From assembly GCF_029227915.1 (NCBI RefSeq), contig NC_079875.1, forward strand, positions 3,348,001 through 3,412,000: DNA of 64,000 nucleotides, written 5' to 3'. The notes beneath the pieces were generated by a model, which was not told the origin of the DNA, ran no database searches, and worked only from the letters and a program-made list of their open reading frames with translations. The position numbers were made by a program, and so were the translations under genes. Positions 17,346-30,200 of the stretch are shown in pieces (the first letter of the stretch is position 1; each line of letters opens with the position of its first letter). The DNA comes from Hydractinia symbiolongicarpus. Lineage: Eukaryota; Cnidaria; Hydrozoa; Anthoathecata; Hydractiniidae.

Positions 17346-18272
17346 TTCTGTTGTTTAATTCACACTTGAAAAAACCAAAGTGCTGTATGCAAGTTTACAT
17401 GTGGTCACAAATCATGTTAAGTTTTGAAGCCTATTAAATGAATCTGGTCAGTTGATAAAAGAACTTTGAGACATAATACAATACATAAGATGTTAAAACA
17501 GGCTTGATCGAAATAATCTTTTGTGGAAACAATATCAAAAATATGATGCTTCACGGTATACACGCTTTTTATAAAAAATACAAAATTCTAATCAAGCTGA
17601 TCATTATTCTTATCTCTTTATTGTTTTTATTTCTCTGTATTTTTCTACAGAACACGCCTATTTCTTTTTCCTTGAAACACCGGACGAGCGATGAAGGGTG
17701 CTAACATAAAGCAATGAGGAGAACGGTGTGATTGGGTAGCGAAGCTTTAAATAGAGTGAGAATAAGGTACACATACACTATTTTTTATAAGAATATGCTT
17801 TATAAGAATATCATGCTGGGTTTTTCAGTTAAAAACAATAGGTAGACCTACTGTTTTTAACAATATTGTTTAAACAATAGAGAAATAAAGAATAATGGAT
17901 TTAAGACCTTAATGCATCCGGTCAATGACGTGGACGTCGTGTTCAGTATTTTGAAGAAAAAAATAATATCTTATGCGCTCGCGAAGTGTTGCTGCAAGCA
18001 TTGTAATCATCATTTTACTTAAGTTATTTCATTTATGATAGTCACGAAATGGGCCTGGGCACAATCATGACGATATGATCACTACGGTTTAACTGATGGT
18101 TGTCTTTTTTTGGTTGTCTTCTTAATGACTTAACCGCTAGAACTAATTTCATAGACGAGGCAACAACAAACCAAATGGTTTAAAGACATCCTGTAGTGCT
18201 CCAGCCATTGGCTTTCGGCTAGTTATACATTAATACAAAATAATTTTATCCTCGTCCTTAGGTGGTCCAACA

Positions 18273-18330
18273 ATGAAATACTTCTTCATTTTTCTTGCAT
18301 TGACTGTTCCTCAAGTTTGGCCTGCACCAA
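18273..18330 (+). CDS. Candidate signal-peptide exon
   Basis: ATG 18273 encodes MKYFFIFLALTVPQVWPAP, a textbook signal peptide, and stops at a donor (CACCAA followed by GTAGGT) in phase 1. This is the usual look of exon 1 of a secreted protein. No downstream partner exon was identified in the plus strand before the IRG gene, which reads the other way. Confidence 0.4.
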
Positions 18331-18873
18331 GTAGGTCGTTTTATGGACCGTCTTAGTGTTGACAACGTTTTCTTGTGAATTGCTGTTATTATTATTTCAT
18401 TTTTATCACAAAAATATTCTTAGATTTTTCTGACAGTTATAAACATAAAGAGGTTTGTTAACTAAATTGAAAGTATGTTTATTTTTACTTATTTATATTT
18501 TGCAAATACAAGAAACAATATTAAGATAATAACACAAGTTTGTACCTACGTAATACCTCAAAAGTCAATTAAAAGTTATTAAAACTTCTAAGAAGTGACA
18601 CAATAAGAAAATTGCATCGTCATTGTGATAAATTAGGCAGTCCAATGCTATCGATTTTACAAAAAAAAATTTAATTAGAATCTCTAAAAAACAAATAAAT
18701 CAATAAGAAAACATATCATGGCCCTCTTGGTTTGAAAAGAAATTATTTTTTCTTTCCAACGCTTTTTACCGAGTTTTCTAAGTTTAAAAATAACTGATCA
18801 GTGCGGTAGAAATCAATTAAACACAAAACTATACAAATACACACAAAAATACAAACAAAACAATCATTTGTAT
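18331..18873. other. No gene seen
   Basis: AT-rich. It contains the possible intron after the signal-peptide exon and the 3' flank of the minus-strand IRG gene. Confidence 0.4.
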
Positions 18874-20198
18874 CTAATCGAGTTCGTCTGCATCAATCAT
18901 TGTTTCAAGAGTCAACGCCATAACTTCGTTAGAAGCTTTTTCCATCTGATCCAACTGACCGTTCAACATTCGATATGTTGTTGCGAAGGATAATCCACTT
19001 GAAATCAATGTTCCAATGCCAAGAATATATCGACTAACTTCTTCTACGGCCATGCTTGACGAAAAGGATGCAAATAAACTTAGAAGGTTCTCAGTTGTAT
19101 CTATAGATGTTAGTATTTGCACGTTGTTGAGGATGTTTTTCTTGTCTGAGTGGACTTTCTCTGAAAGACTGGCTAACGTTTCTTTACTTATACCAAATTG
19201 TTGTCGGTAAAATTGTAACTCATGTAAGATAAGTGCCGTATCTATTGCTATGGAAGCACCAAGAAAAGGTATGCAGGCACCAGCAGCAGACTTAAGCGAC
19301 ACGTACCATACTCGATTCTGAAGAATTTTCTTTTTCTCGACAATCACCGTGTCCGACAAGGATTGCAACGAAAGTGTCATCGCTTCTTTTTTTAGCTGTG
19401 GAAGTGCATCAATCAACTTCAAGCACAAGGATGGAAATTCATACTTTTGTGGGTCAAAATTAGATATTAGGAAAATATCAGGATTGCCAAAATCGGGTTG
19501 GAGTTTTTCAACACAATCGTTTCTTATTTCTTCCATGACATCTTTAACTTTAAAGTTGGCACGACATCGTTTCTCATTAAATAAATCCTGATCGATTTTG
19601 CTTCGGACAAAAAAAAAGTTTTTTTTAGCCTTTCGAATTTGTGACGCCAGCCAGATGTCATTCTCGCTAAATCGGTTGGCCGTAATGATCAAAAAGAAAT
19701 CAAATCTGTAAAAAAAAATCAACGATATACCATGATAATGACAAAACACAGAATAGCTGCAGCAATATAAATTGGAATAAAGTCACCCTACCTTTCAAAA
19801 CCAATCTTTTGTAGATAACTTTCATCTTTTGGAAACTTCGGGGTCCCAACACCTGGCAAGTCCCAGTACTGCAACATTGGATTTTTAGGGTCCGGATAAG
19901 ATGTTGGTTCAGTTGTACATTCCACAACACCCACACTCGCTGCATTCTCATCACGAGGTGTCAGACCCCGAATTGTATTTATAAAGCTGGATTTTCCAGT
20001 GCCAGAAGAACCAGTAATGCCACAATGGAGAGGTTGAGATTTCCAACCATCTAGCTTTGACTCCATGTCGGATATTACTAAATCCAACCCTTCTGTTGCC
20101 ATTTTTTGCTTGATATCTTCCACATCGTCGGGCGTTACTACTGCGTAATGTCTTCTCATGTATTCATCAGTAAAATGATTGGAATATGCTTCCTCCAT
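18874..20198 (-). CDS. Immunity-related GTPase (IRG/p47)-like protein, two exons, 412 aa
   Basis: Exon 1 is 20198-19792 and exon 2 is 19705-18874. The donor (AAAG then GTAGGG) and acceptor (TTTACAG) are canonical, and 407 plus 832 nt equal exactly 413 codons. The GTPase motifs are visible: P-loop GSSGTGKSS at residues 63-71, DLPGVG (G3) at 113-118, and RSKID (G4-like) at 170-174. The C-terminal half is helical, with a hydrophobic segment (AAGACIPFLGASIAIDTALI) like the membrane-associating region of IRG proteins. In vertebrates IRGs act in cell-autonomous defence on membranes; here that role is inference. Length fits the family. No lesion seen. Confidence 0.9.
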
Positions 20199-21833
20199 TT
20201 TTTCAGAATACGAAGAGATAATATAAAGAATGTTGTGTCTGGTTTCTTATTTTTGATCTGCACAGCTAGGTGTTCAGAAGTTTAATAAACAAATTACAGT
20301 TGACTGCGTAAATAAATTCTTAAACGAATTCTTTATTCAGTGATTAATTGTACCATATATATCTATTAAAACATTTCCCGGAAAAACCTAATAGTAAAAA
20401 AAATGCTTTGTCTTGCGAAAGCAAAAGCTTATTAGACATAGCAAGGAGGTTTAAAAGGAAAAGGAGATACATCTAAGCGACGTCCATTTAAATTCTATTC
20501 AAATTTCTTTTGTTTACGCACTCCTCTTGAAACCCATCCGTTGTGCCCCTTTTTGGTGTATTTTACATGCCGAGAGTGAGACGAGTGTTTTAACGACAAA
20601 GCAGAACTTTTAAAAAACATGTTAGAACTAAATCGAAGATAAATTAAACACATAGCTCTGGTGAACTATAAAAATTAATGCTGGTGAAGTTTATTTTGTC
20701 TACTTGCAAACTAATGCAGCTGATATTTGGAATTTGCATTGTGTAAATTGTTGCCCTGAGATATGATATAATTTTATATCTTGTAGATATTTCTGTATGT
20801 TCCCTCCTAGCACAGCGTCAGTTTAAAGATTGATAAAACTTTTAAAAATATATTACTGCAGGAGGGGTTGCATGTTCGCACATTTTTACTAAAGTTACTA
20901 AATTTTTGGTATAGAATCAGTCTTCAGTGACTATTGTTTCTTTCATACAACAAAATATTGATTTTATCTCAAATTATGCGTTGTGTGATGATTTACTTTT
21001 ATTTTTTGCGTTTTTTTTTTCTAATATTGTTTTTTATCTTTATTTTATCATAACTTCCCAAAAATAACCCCTTATTTGGCTGATTTTACTTATTATCTGC
21101 ATACATCACCAGAAATGTTTAAAAACTGATTTTAAACGACTTATTCTTAATTAATTCTTAATATACATTCCTGTTAAAAAGCAGACTTCTCAGCTAATCC
21201 ATCTGACCCGTGCAAATCATTTCTTTAGTTTGTAGCTTAATCAATTGTCACTGATAACTGTACTCTACTAAATCTACTAAATCTTCAAAAGTATAAATGT
21301 CTGGTAAAACTGAAAGAACTAATATAGAACATTTAGGAGAAAAGTAAATAGTCTAGTATTTGAGATTTCAATTTGACAAGAAATAAAATTGAAAAGAACA
21401 ATACGTTTCTTCGGCAATCAAGACGTGCTAATTCTTTAAAATCTTCCCCCTCAGATAAAAACTAAATTTGTCTTTGCGGAGACACTAAATTGACCCTGCA
21501 ACCTTTTATCTCAGTCTAAAATAACTTGTTTCATTTTGATGGCATACTTCTAAGCATACGAAAAAAAAAATTCTCCTCTGTTGAAACTGTCAATGCGATG
21601 TGAAGTAGAGAAAACAGTAAAACTCGCTAACTTAGAGTTACAGTAGCAGCTTCAATCATCAGAACTTAATTCATGTAGATGAACAGGGCTGCACATGTGT
21701 TTATATGGTGACAAAACTCACCAGTACTATAATATACCGATCAAACCGATCTGTGTAAAAGAAGAATAGTCCTGAGTACAAGTTTGCATATCAGTTGTTT
21801 GTTTAAAAAACATCGCACGATAACTATTGATAA
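20199..21833. other. No gene seen
   Basis: AT-rich host DNA upstream of the IRG gene; the first few hundred bases should hold its promoter. No supported exon. Confidence 0.4.
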
Positions 21834-22555
21834 AGGCCGGTTTCCATACAACTGCATTTTGCGCCCAGTCGTAAAAAGCGCCGTGACTTTTGATCTACGC
21901 ATGCGCATTATCAGAATAATGCCGCTGACCTCGCGCTTTTGCATGCGCTGGGGCGATTTAAAAAACGTTGAACAGGCTCTACTTTTTGCGAGCTACATTT
22001 TGCGCTTCAGCTTAACAGCCAATCAAAAGGTAGCAATCTACATGAATTACGAAAGAATTTTTAATTAGATCATTTCAATATGGCTAGCAACATCTCGCTT
22101 TTGTGTTAAATTTTTGTCAAAGCCAAATGAATGTAGAGAATCAGAATATATATCAATCAAGTGAAGTAGATGAAAAACAAAATAACATTAATTAGTCTGT
22201 TGAGGCACAAAGAAACAACATTGTAAACAAACTTAAAAAGACTATTCGTGATCTGACGACATTAAATCCATAAGCAAAACGTTGTATAGTCTTTTGATTC
22301 TTCTTTCTATGGAAAGTCGTCTCATCCACATGTTTTTATTACGTATTTTGCAACGTTGTTTTTCCTACGCCATAAAAATATTGCTAGGACTAATCTCAAA
22401 TTTTGCAGCTACAAATATCGTCTGTTTACATTAGCCATGTTTTGCAAAAAACACGTGAGCAAAAATGGTTAAATGGAAATGGTTCGGTGTATGTGATAAA
22501 AGTCGCGGCGCATTTTACGACTGGGCGCAAAATGTAGCTGTATGGAAACTGGCCT
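21834..22555. mobile_element. Harbinger-like MITE, 722 bp, with TAA target duplication
   Basis: Long terminal inverted repeats of about 58 bp: the left starts AGGCCGGTTTCCATACAACT and the right end is its inverse complement with about five differences. The element is flanked by TAA on both sides (21831-21833 and 22556-22558). A 3-bp TWA duplication is typical of PIF/Harbinger. The interior is non-coding. The TIRs include TTTTGCGCCCAGTCGTAAAA. Confidence 0.8.
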
Positions 22556-22558
22556 TAA

Positions 22559-25500
22559 ATAAGTTAAATAAGTGATAAGTTTTATGACGTCAATTTAAGT
22601 TCCTTTAATGCAAATACCATTTCCATTAATTTGTCGAAACAAAAGAAAAAAGATTTCAATAAATAAATGTCTACGCTATGATAACAATAACACTGTCAAA
22701 AATGTGAATCAAAACAGCGATCACATTGAAAAGAATGTCTAACGCTTTAAACAACTCTTCTTATATTTCTGCTTTGTGTAAATAATCTTTAGCTAGTGGA
22801 AAATTCCACTGGCGATTATTTCCTGCATGGCTATTTTTGCATACTTGCCTAACTACTAGCATTACATTTTAAAGGTTGCGTTACAGAAAAGTGCTGACAT
22901 AAGCAAAAACTACTTGGTGTCATTCTGTTCCTTTAAGTTTGCTTCCATACAGAGAAGCCTATCACAAGTTATAAAGGTGAGGGGCGGAATCAGCCCCTGC
23001 CTGTGATAATTTGTTCGAAACACAGAAGACCGAATTGCGTTAAAATAAGGACGAGCAGCTACAGTTGATCGAAAGTATATGATGCCAAAGATGATTTTAA
23101 AGACCAGATCGACCGACGTGGCCTTCTCTGTGCAAGTCCTTATTTAAATTTTTTGGGTGATTGCTAACCGGGTGTAACAGACAGAATAGGGGTAATATTA
23201 CGGAGATTATTATAGTTGTTCGTTATGTTAAGATAGAGATACAACATTTGAAGTTGACTGGTAAGTAGATTTGAAATTTTCTCTCGTTTGTTTCCATACA
23301 ACCATGAGAACTCCCTAACAATACTTTTAAAAAGAAAGATATTTAGTTATTTATGTTATCTTAGTGTAGTTATCTTATTTATTAATTAGTTTGGATTACA
23401 AATCTATTAGTATTTATCTCGTTCAGAATAGTGTTATGTTTAGTCTGAAAGACAGAGACAGAAACCAAACTCTTGTGTCGTTGATATAAATATATACTAA
23501 TCCCAAGAAGCGAAACTTGATACTATTGATGTGAGAATCAGTAATTTAATCACCGACACTTATCACATAAGGCGAATTTTTAAAGCTTGTGACAACAAGT
23601 AATCGCGAAACCATTTCTATGTAACTAAAATCCACTTCAAACTTGTCAATGTTCACTCGTCGTTGTCGGCTCGTCGATTATTTGCGTATGTTACTGCGGC
23701 TTCCAGGATCGTAGAAAGCACTTAAACAAGTAACGTATGTTGCCAGACGGTCTGATTATTAAACCACCTGCTTACCTTTAATTGGAAATATGCAACTTGA
23801 ATGATCCACTTCTTTCCGTTAGATTTGTGAATTAAAAATATTTAATACAAAAAAAATAATTTATACAAAAAAGTTTTCATTCAAACAAAGTAATCAGGAG
23901 AGGAGCACTTAATTAAAAATCATTTGTAGAAGGAAAATAGTTGTCAATGAAAAGCTCTTGTTTAACTAAGTCGCTAAAAATATCATGCCGAATCGATGTC
24001 AAGTCTTCTAGTTATCATAGCCGAGAACGTAGAATGCAATTTCTGTAAACACACAAATAATTTATTTGAAGATTTTATTTTGGATCGCTCGAAATTAATT
24101 GCTTTTGCGTCGTCAATTTGACTTCCGAAGCACCTAAATTAGGTAATTTCTAATTTGCTAAACAAAACTCTGACGAGTTTCATTTACTTTAGTATTCACG
24201 CCCGTAGACTCTTATGTTAAGAGCCGCGGAATTGCTGTGTGATTGAAAGACGTTAGATACAGGAAACGTTTTTTAAAAGTTGCTTAGAATTGGTGAAAAA
24301 TGTTGTCATAGGTTCTGCCATGCACTTAAATTTGTGGTTTGTCGGTAAAAGGGTCATAATGCGAAGATATAATCAACTCTAAGCAAGCGTATAACCTGAT
24401 GAATTTTGTGTGTAGTAAAGGCTAAGAAACCTTTTTCTCTGAGAGGCTTTAAGCCTTAAATAGACGATGTAATAGTGGAATGGAGAAAGCCTAACATCGT
24501 TATACTAGCTGAGTGTCTGGCGTTAAATGTCAAATTAAGTGGTTAAGCGGTAAAGTACAGGTGAACCATGCCACAACTAGTCCGAGCGCTCAGTGCAGGT
24601 AACTTTTTGTGTTGTACAACAGTGATTTAAATAAAAATGCAGCCCATCGTAGCACTGTACTCGTAAAAACAGACAGTGCTTTTTGTTATTTGCGGAATAA
24701 GTCCACGTGAATGTTCAAAAGTTTCTGTTTAATTAAGTTAATTAAGTACTGGTACACCGTGTTACATATCCGGGTAAACGTTTACAGCTTTGCGCCCTTC
24801 AGAGTAAAACGTCGTTTTAAAGTTCCTTTCTCTCAACTTCGCTAAATAAAAACATAGCTTCCTATGGTTAATCTGATTAGCTGAAACAGTAACACAGCAG
24901 ATTGACGTCAATAGTGATTTCAACATTTGTAAAACTATTGCAAAACTGATGAAAGTAACTAACCTTATTATCCACTTGGATAACATGGAACCATCTGAAA
25001 TGGGTTTAGAATTTATTGGGTTGATGATGTCATTAAAAAACTTTTGGATTTCAGTATAACCGTTAACTCTTTAATTCCTTAACTGTTCCCCAAAAACACA
25101 TAGTACTACACATAGTTTATTCATCGTTCCAAGATCTGTATAGAGGTAACAATTAAACAGATATCTTGAAAAGAAATTAATAGGTCTTTGCCGACATAAG
25201 CATAAATTTAAAACCTAAATATTTTCTAACAGCTGATCAAAACCACACGATCCTATACATTATTTTTTATCAACATTTGTAAAATATGGACTACGGGCTA
25301 ATAAATTTGCTAACGTCGTCAAAAATTTTAGTTCTCTTTAATCAAGTGGATATTTCCACGGGCTGTTCAACTAGTCTAATATACTAATACTAACGGATAG
25401 CACGTGTTAAGTGTTAATAGCAACAGTCGGAAAGGAGGAAGAGCCAACCGTGAGAATGGAATCTCCAAGGACGCTGAACTTTCCGTTACTAACTTACTAA

Positions 25501-27265
25501 ACATTATGGAGATGAGTAAATACCGACAGGCCTTTGTACTAGCAAACATGTACTGTAGTATTTTTAGCCATTTTTATAAGAACTGGAAACTTCAGCTAAA
25601 GGTCTTCTAATTTTTTTACATGTTAAGACCGCCTTGATTCCTTTATTTTGTTGCTTCTTTCAAGTTTTCCATACGTCTTGCGATCCAATTGCTCTAAGGG
25701 CAGGTTTTGTAGGATATCAGAAATCAATTCTGAAAACACTTCTGAATGATTTGCTTTCTCGTGTTACATTCTGGAAGATACAAAATTTCACGCGTATACA
25801 CGGAATCTGTTAAGAAAGAATACTTATATTTCCTAGGGAGTGGCAGTGCATTTGGCAAGGAAGTTACAGCAATGTTATTAGTATACGTCTGGCATAGCAT
25901 AGCTAGTCAGCTGACCAGTTACAAAGGGCTGCAATTATGTCATATTGCAGCTGATTAGATATCGTGCGATAAGGAGGATAATGGCTTACAGTTAGCTAAT
26001 ATGACTAGACTGTGTAGCTCGAGCTAGCTAGAGAAAGCAAGCCAGCTAGAGGTAAGCTGAATGAAATGAATTTACACAGGACCTTCAAATTTATGCTTGG
26101 ACATTTCTTTTGCATTGACTCCAGCATCTTCCTTTCTATTACTATTATCGTGCTCATTTTGAAGATTTATAAGGGTAAAAATATCAACGTTGAATTCGTT
26201 TTCTCGCAACGACGCCGCCATTTATATTCTATAAGCAAAAAAATAGTAAAACTTTAAAAAATCATCGCGTTCCACTATCATTAGAGCAAGAGTGCAACAA
26301 CAGAGTGCGTCGTTTATCGTTCTCCGTTTTACAGCGGAGCGGAATAGATATCATACAGTTTACCGAATAGAGGGATCTAGCGGTAATGTAACCAGTTTAC
26401 AATCGCAGTGAAGAAAGAGCCAGCCGTTAAAACCTCCCTTTACTTACTTATTCACTTAAATTTATACAAAGTTGTAAAAAAAATGTTTGGGGCGAAAATA
26501 AATGTTGTATTTAAAGGATGTACTGAAAATGATAAATTGGGGAGGTTGGAACAATAGGGAGGTTAGAAAATGAGGAAAATAACATGGATATCTTGAATAA
26601 AAACATTTACGGTTACTATACTCATCAAAAGGGTATCTTACTGCAATGTAAGATTGTTTTTGATGACTTTCTTCAGGCTACTTGCATTCCAATGTACTGA
26701 GTTTGATTACAAGTAAAAGCAAAAGAGCTAGATGGTTCAAATGAGTCAAATACTTTCTTTTGCGATGTTTCTTTCTTCTATAATATTTGTTCGTGTATTT
26801 GACATTATCGTTTTGATAGATATTGGATCAGGGGGAAGTTAATAGGTGTTTCACGCGAGCTTCCTATGCTATAGGTCTTCTTTAAATACACCATACCTAC
26901 AATTCTGTTCCATAATAAGCAATACAAAGTACTTTGCTCTCTTTGCTCTGACATTTCTCTCTCTTCACTACTCATTAATTTTAAATTCTGATCCAAAGTC
27001 TGCAGTTTAAAACTTTAGAAATTTGTTAGTTTTTTATTCTTCAGTCTTACTTCCATACCCAAAGTGGTTAATACTCACGAAAAAAATATTCGGCTACTAT
27101 GTTAAACACACAAAATAATACGACTATTATTATTATAGAGCAGTTGTACCGTTAAATTCGCCTTTTAAGGTGTAGTACTTGATGATACAACATAAAACAT
27201 GCTTGCTGGAGATAATAAATGAAAACAAGCCAAGATATGCTATTATTGTCTGATCAAAATCATTT
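22559..27265. other. Long stretch without convincing gene
   Basis: AT-rich. One weak candidate first exon is ATG 24568 (MPQLVRALSA followed by GTAACT). A few short ORFs (25.4-26.3 kb) lack domains. The right side is the 3' flank of the astacin gene. Confidence 0.35.
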
Positions 27266-30200
27266 TTAACACAATCCGCATGTTTTTTTACATTCACGAG
27301 CCACCCATTTTGTGATGGCGTCTGTCTGTGAAGAATTGCATCTATATTTGTATCTGTCACAGTGAGGGTATATATCGTTGCAGTTTGGGTCTATAAGAAA
27401 GTAGAAAATCACAAATAAATATTGATACATTAAGTTCTAGTAATTTTTGTATTATAATACCTTATTAATTCAATAATTAATGGTCTTTAAAAAATGTTCC
27501 GCGTTTTCGGTTAGAATGAGAAGAAAATGTTTGACAAATTTCTTTTCAGCGAAAAAACTTTCTTTGAATAATACGTTACTGATAATACTGTTGACATTTT
27601 ATTTTATGCAACCGTTGTTAACCTTGAAAGGATCCTTAAAAATCGCGCCTTTTACGCTGATCCATTTGGCAATAATTCAAAGTCATCCTTATTTCACCTT
27701 TCAGTGTATTTACCCTCAAAATTTAGTTACGAAATAGGGACTAATTCAAACATTTAGTCTTTAAAACGTGATAAATAAATTAAACAGAGATTTTAAACTG
27801 CTTTTTTCCTGCAAATATTTGGGAGTTGTTACTGATACGGGAAACTTGTATTTTTACGAAAATTTGTAAATTGACTGCTGCGACTATAACTGAGTTTAAA
27901 GATTATGTAAACAAGTATTTGGATGTCAAAAAATCGTCTTCTAATCTCACATGTCAAAAAAATGAGTTTTTTAGCAAGAAGAAAAAGCAAGTTTTTATGC
28001 AAAACGAAGCATCGGGACATGGTGATCTCGCCTTCCCGATTTAAAGAAACAACACATGGTGGAAACGAAGCTTTTGTAGTCCTAAACAAAGAATCAGTTA
28101 AATAATTTTTATATTACTATCTTTTTAAACGTCTATTTCTATGTACAGAGTTTTAGTTTTGTTTAGTACAATATCTTATCGGCCCAAAGAAGACGTACGA
28201 CTAAATGTTTTACAAGACAGAAGGTAAAACGACTGGTAGCCTAAATTTTTTATTATTGTGATTTTAAAAGCAAAAATTTCTTAGGTGATATAAGTTTCAT
28301 AAAATTTCAGTTTTCAGTACTAAGTTTTATAAACAGGTTTCTTATGAGAAAGCCTATATCGTTGATATGACACGCAACACTAAAGTTGTGGTAAAGATCT
28401 TGGAAAAATCCAAGTTTCGAGAAGTTGAAATCTTCTTATAATGCAATGAGAGCATCCACAACGGTCCCATAGCACCAAGAACCGAGTTAAACAAGACAAG
28501 ACGTATGATATACGTAAACAACCTCGCGAATAAAGTTTACAAAAAGCTGTCTATTAAATTGTGATTTCTGTTATGAAGTTAGACACGACATATTTTGCTA
28601 TTAAGATGGGCAATAACATTTCTTGTGGACTAGGCAGTTATTTTTCGAAATTGATTTGTGAGATCTTCTTGAACGGAAAATTCCTCGAAATTTCAATTTT
28701 CGTTGGGTCAGTCTGGGGTGAACTGACTGACAGAAAGAAGAAAGCGAAAACGAGAAATTCTTTTCGCTACAAAAAGAATTTCGTTCTCGTAATTATTTAT
28801 ATATGGTGGAGCGTCTTCGTTTTTCTCTTACGTATTGTTGTGGAAATTTTATTTTTCGCAGACTACTTTCCAGGCATTTGGGGAGACCTGAGGTTCTGCC
28901 TATATTCACTTTTGAAAACTTTGGTGGAAACACCTTTACTTTACCAGTTAGTTAAATAAAGCTTGTGAACACTAACCTTATCTTTTTAAAAAATAAACAA
29001 TATGCAGGCGCTGCATAAACTATCTCGCTATTGAAAATGCACAACTATGAAACATCCACAATGCAACCCAATTTTACAATTTCTGCTAACAAAAAATACA
29101 GCCTATCATTCATGGTTGAAAGTCGCGCGCTTGAAACGTTTATGAGCTTAAACTCCATTTAGGTGACAAAAATCAAAATTTTGATGTCACTATCATATTC
29201 AGCATACTTTTTTTGTTAACTGTGCCAAATTTTGTCGAAAATAAAGTATTTTAATTTTCGAACCAATTTTGGCCTAAAATGACATTTAGGTGACAAAAAA
29301 TCAAAATTTTAATGTCACCATGTTCGGCATACTTTTTTTGTTAACTTTGCCAAGTTTTGTCTAAAATAGTTTTAATTTTTGGACCAATTTGGCCTAAAAT
29401 GACGTTAAGTGACAAAAATCAAAATTATGGTGTCACTATTATGTTCAGCATACTTTTTTTGTTAACTGTGCCAAGTTTTGTCGAAAACAAATACCAAATT
29501 TGGCCTGAAACGTCATTTAGATGACTTCCAAGTACTTAGAGAGTTTAGGTACGAAATTTAAATCGGGGGCGTTGCAATTGATTATTTCGGACATAGTTAG
29601 TTACGAGTTAGTAAAAAGAAAAAAAAAGTAAAAATAGTTACCAAGATGAGATTCGAACACACGACTACTTCCGTGTCGGTGCTCAGAGAGGCAAAAATTT
29701 CCATTCCTGTAGGACACATTTGCGTTTTAATACAAGCTCACGAGCTTGTAATAAGTCTTACTGAACTGTTATAACTGCTGAAATGAAACTATATGTCGAC
29801 TTTACTTCCTCGTGGTAGACGTGTACATAATTGTAAAAAAAAGATCCGTAAACATTATTCGTGGTTTGGCTCCTAATTAAAGTCGAGTCTCGTGTTTTGT
29901 TTTCATAGTATCAGGTCTTGAGTCCCGAGTATAACCTAGGGTATCTGGTCTCACTTTTATATATATACCCACATATATATACTTAGATATAACCACTCAT
30001 ACTATCAAGATGAAAGTAGGAAGTAGCAATTGCTGTTCTTCTCCGCATAAAAATAGATATGTGCTGTCCATTGTTATAGATTTTTTAACAGCATGACGAT
30101 GGAGTTCATTATTAAAGTACTGTATTAACAAACGCGGTTTTACATGTCCTTTTAAAAATAACAACAAAGCTTTCCACTTCAACAGAAGAGCATGAACGAT

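Noticed and set aside
21741-22068. ORFs on both strands near 21.8-22.1 kb
   Set aside because: They run across the terminal inverted repeat of the MITE and have no domain.
27133-27360. Minus-strand 75-codon ORF overlapping the ShK exon
   Set aside because: It is in a different frame from the six-cysteine ShK exon (27390-27266), which has a proper acceptor and stop.
29641-29700. Possible tRNA gene (GAGATTCGAAC resembles a reverse T-arm)
   Set aside because: Only a B-box-like stretch is seen; no acceptor or anticodon arms could be paired. Possibly a SINE trace.
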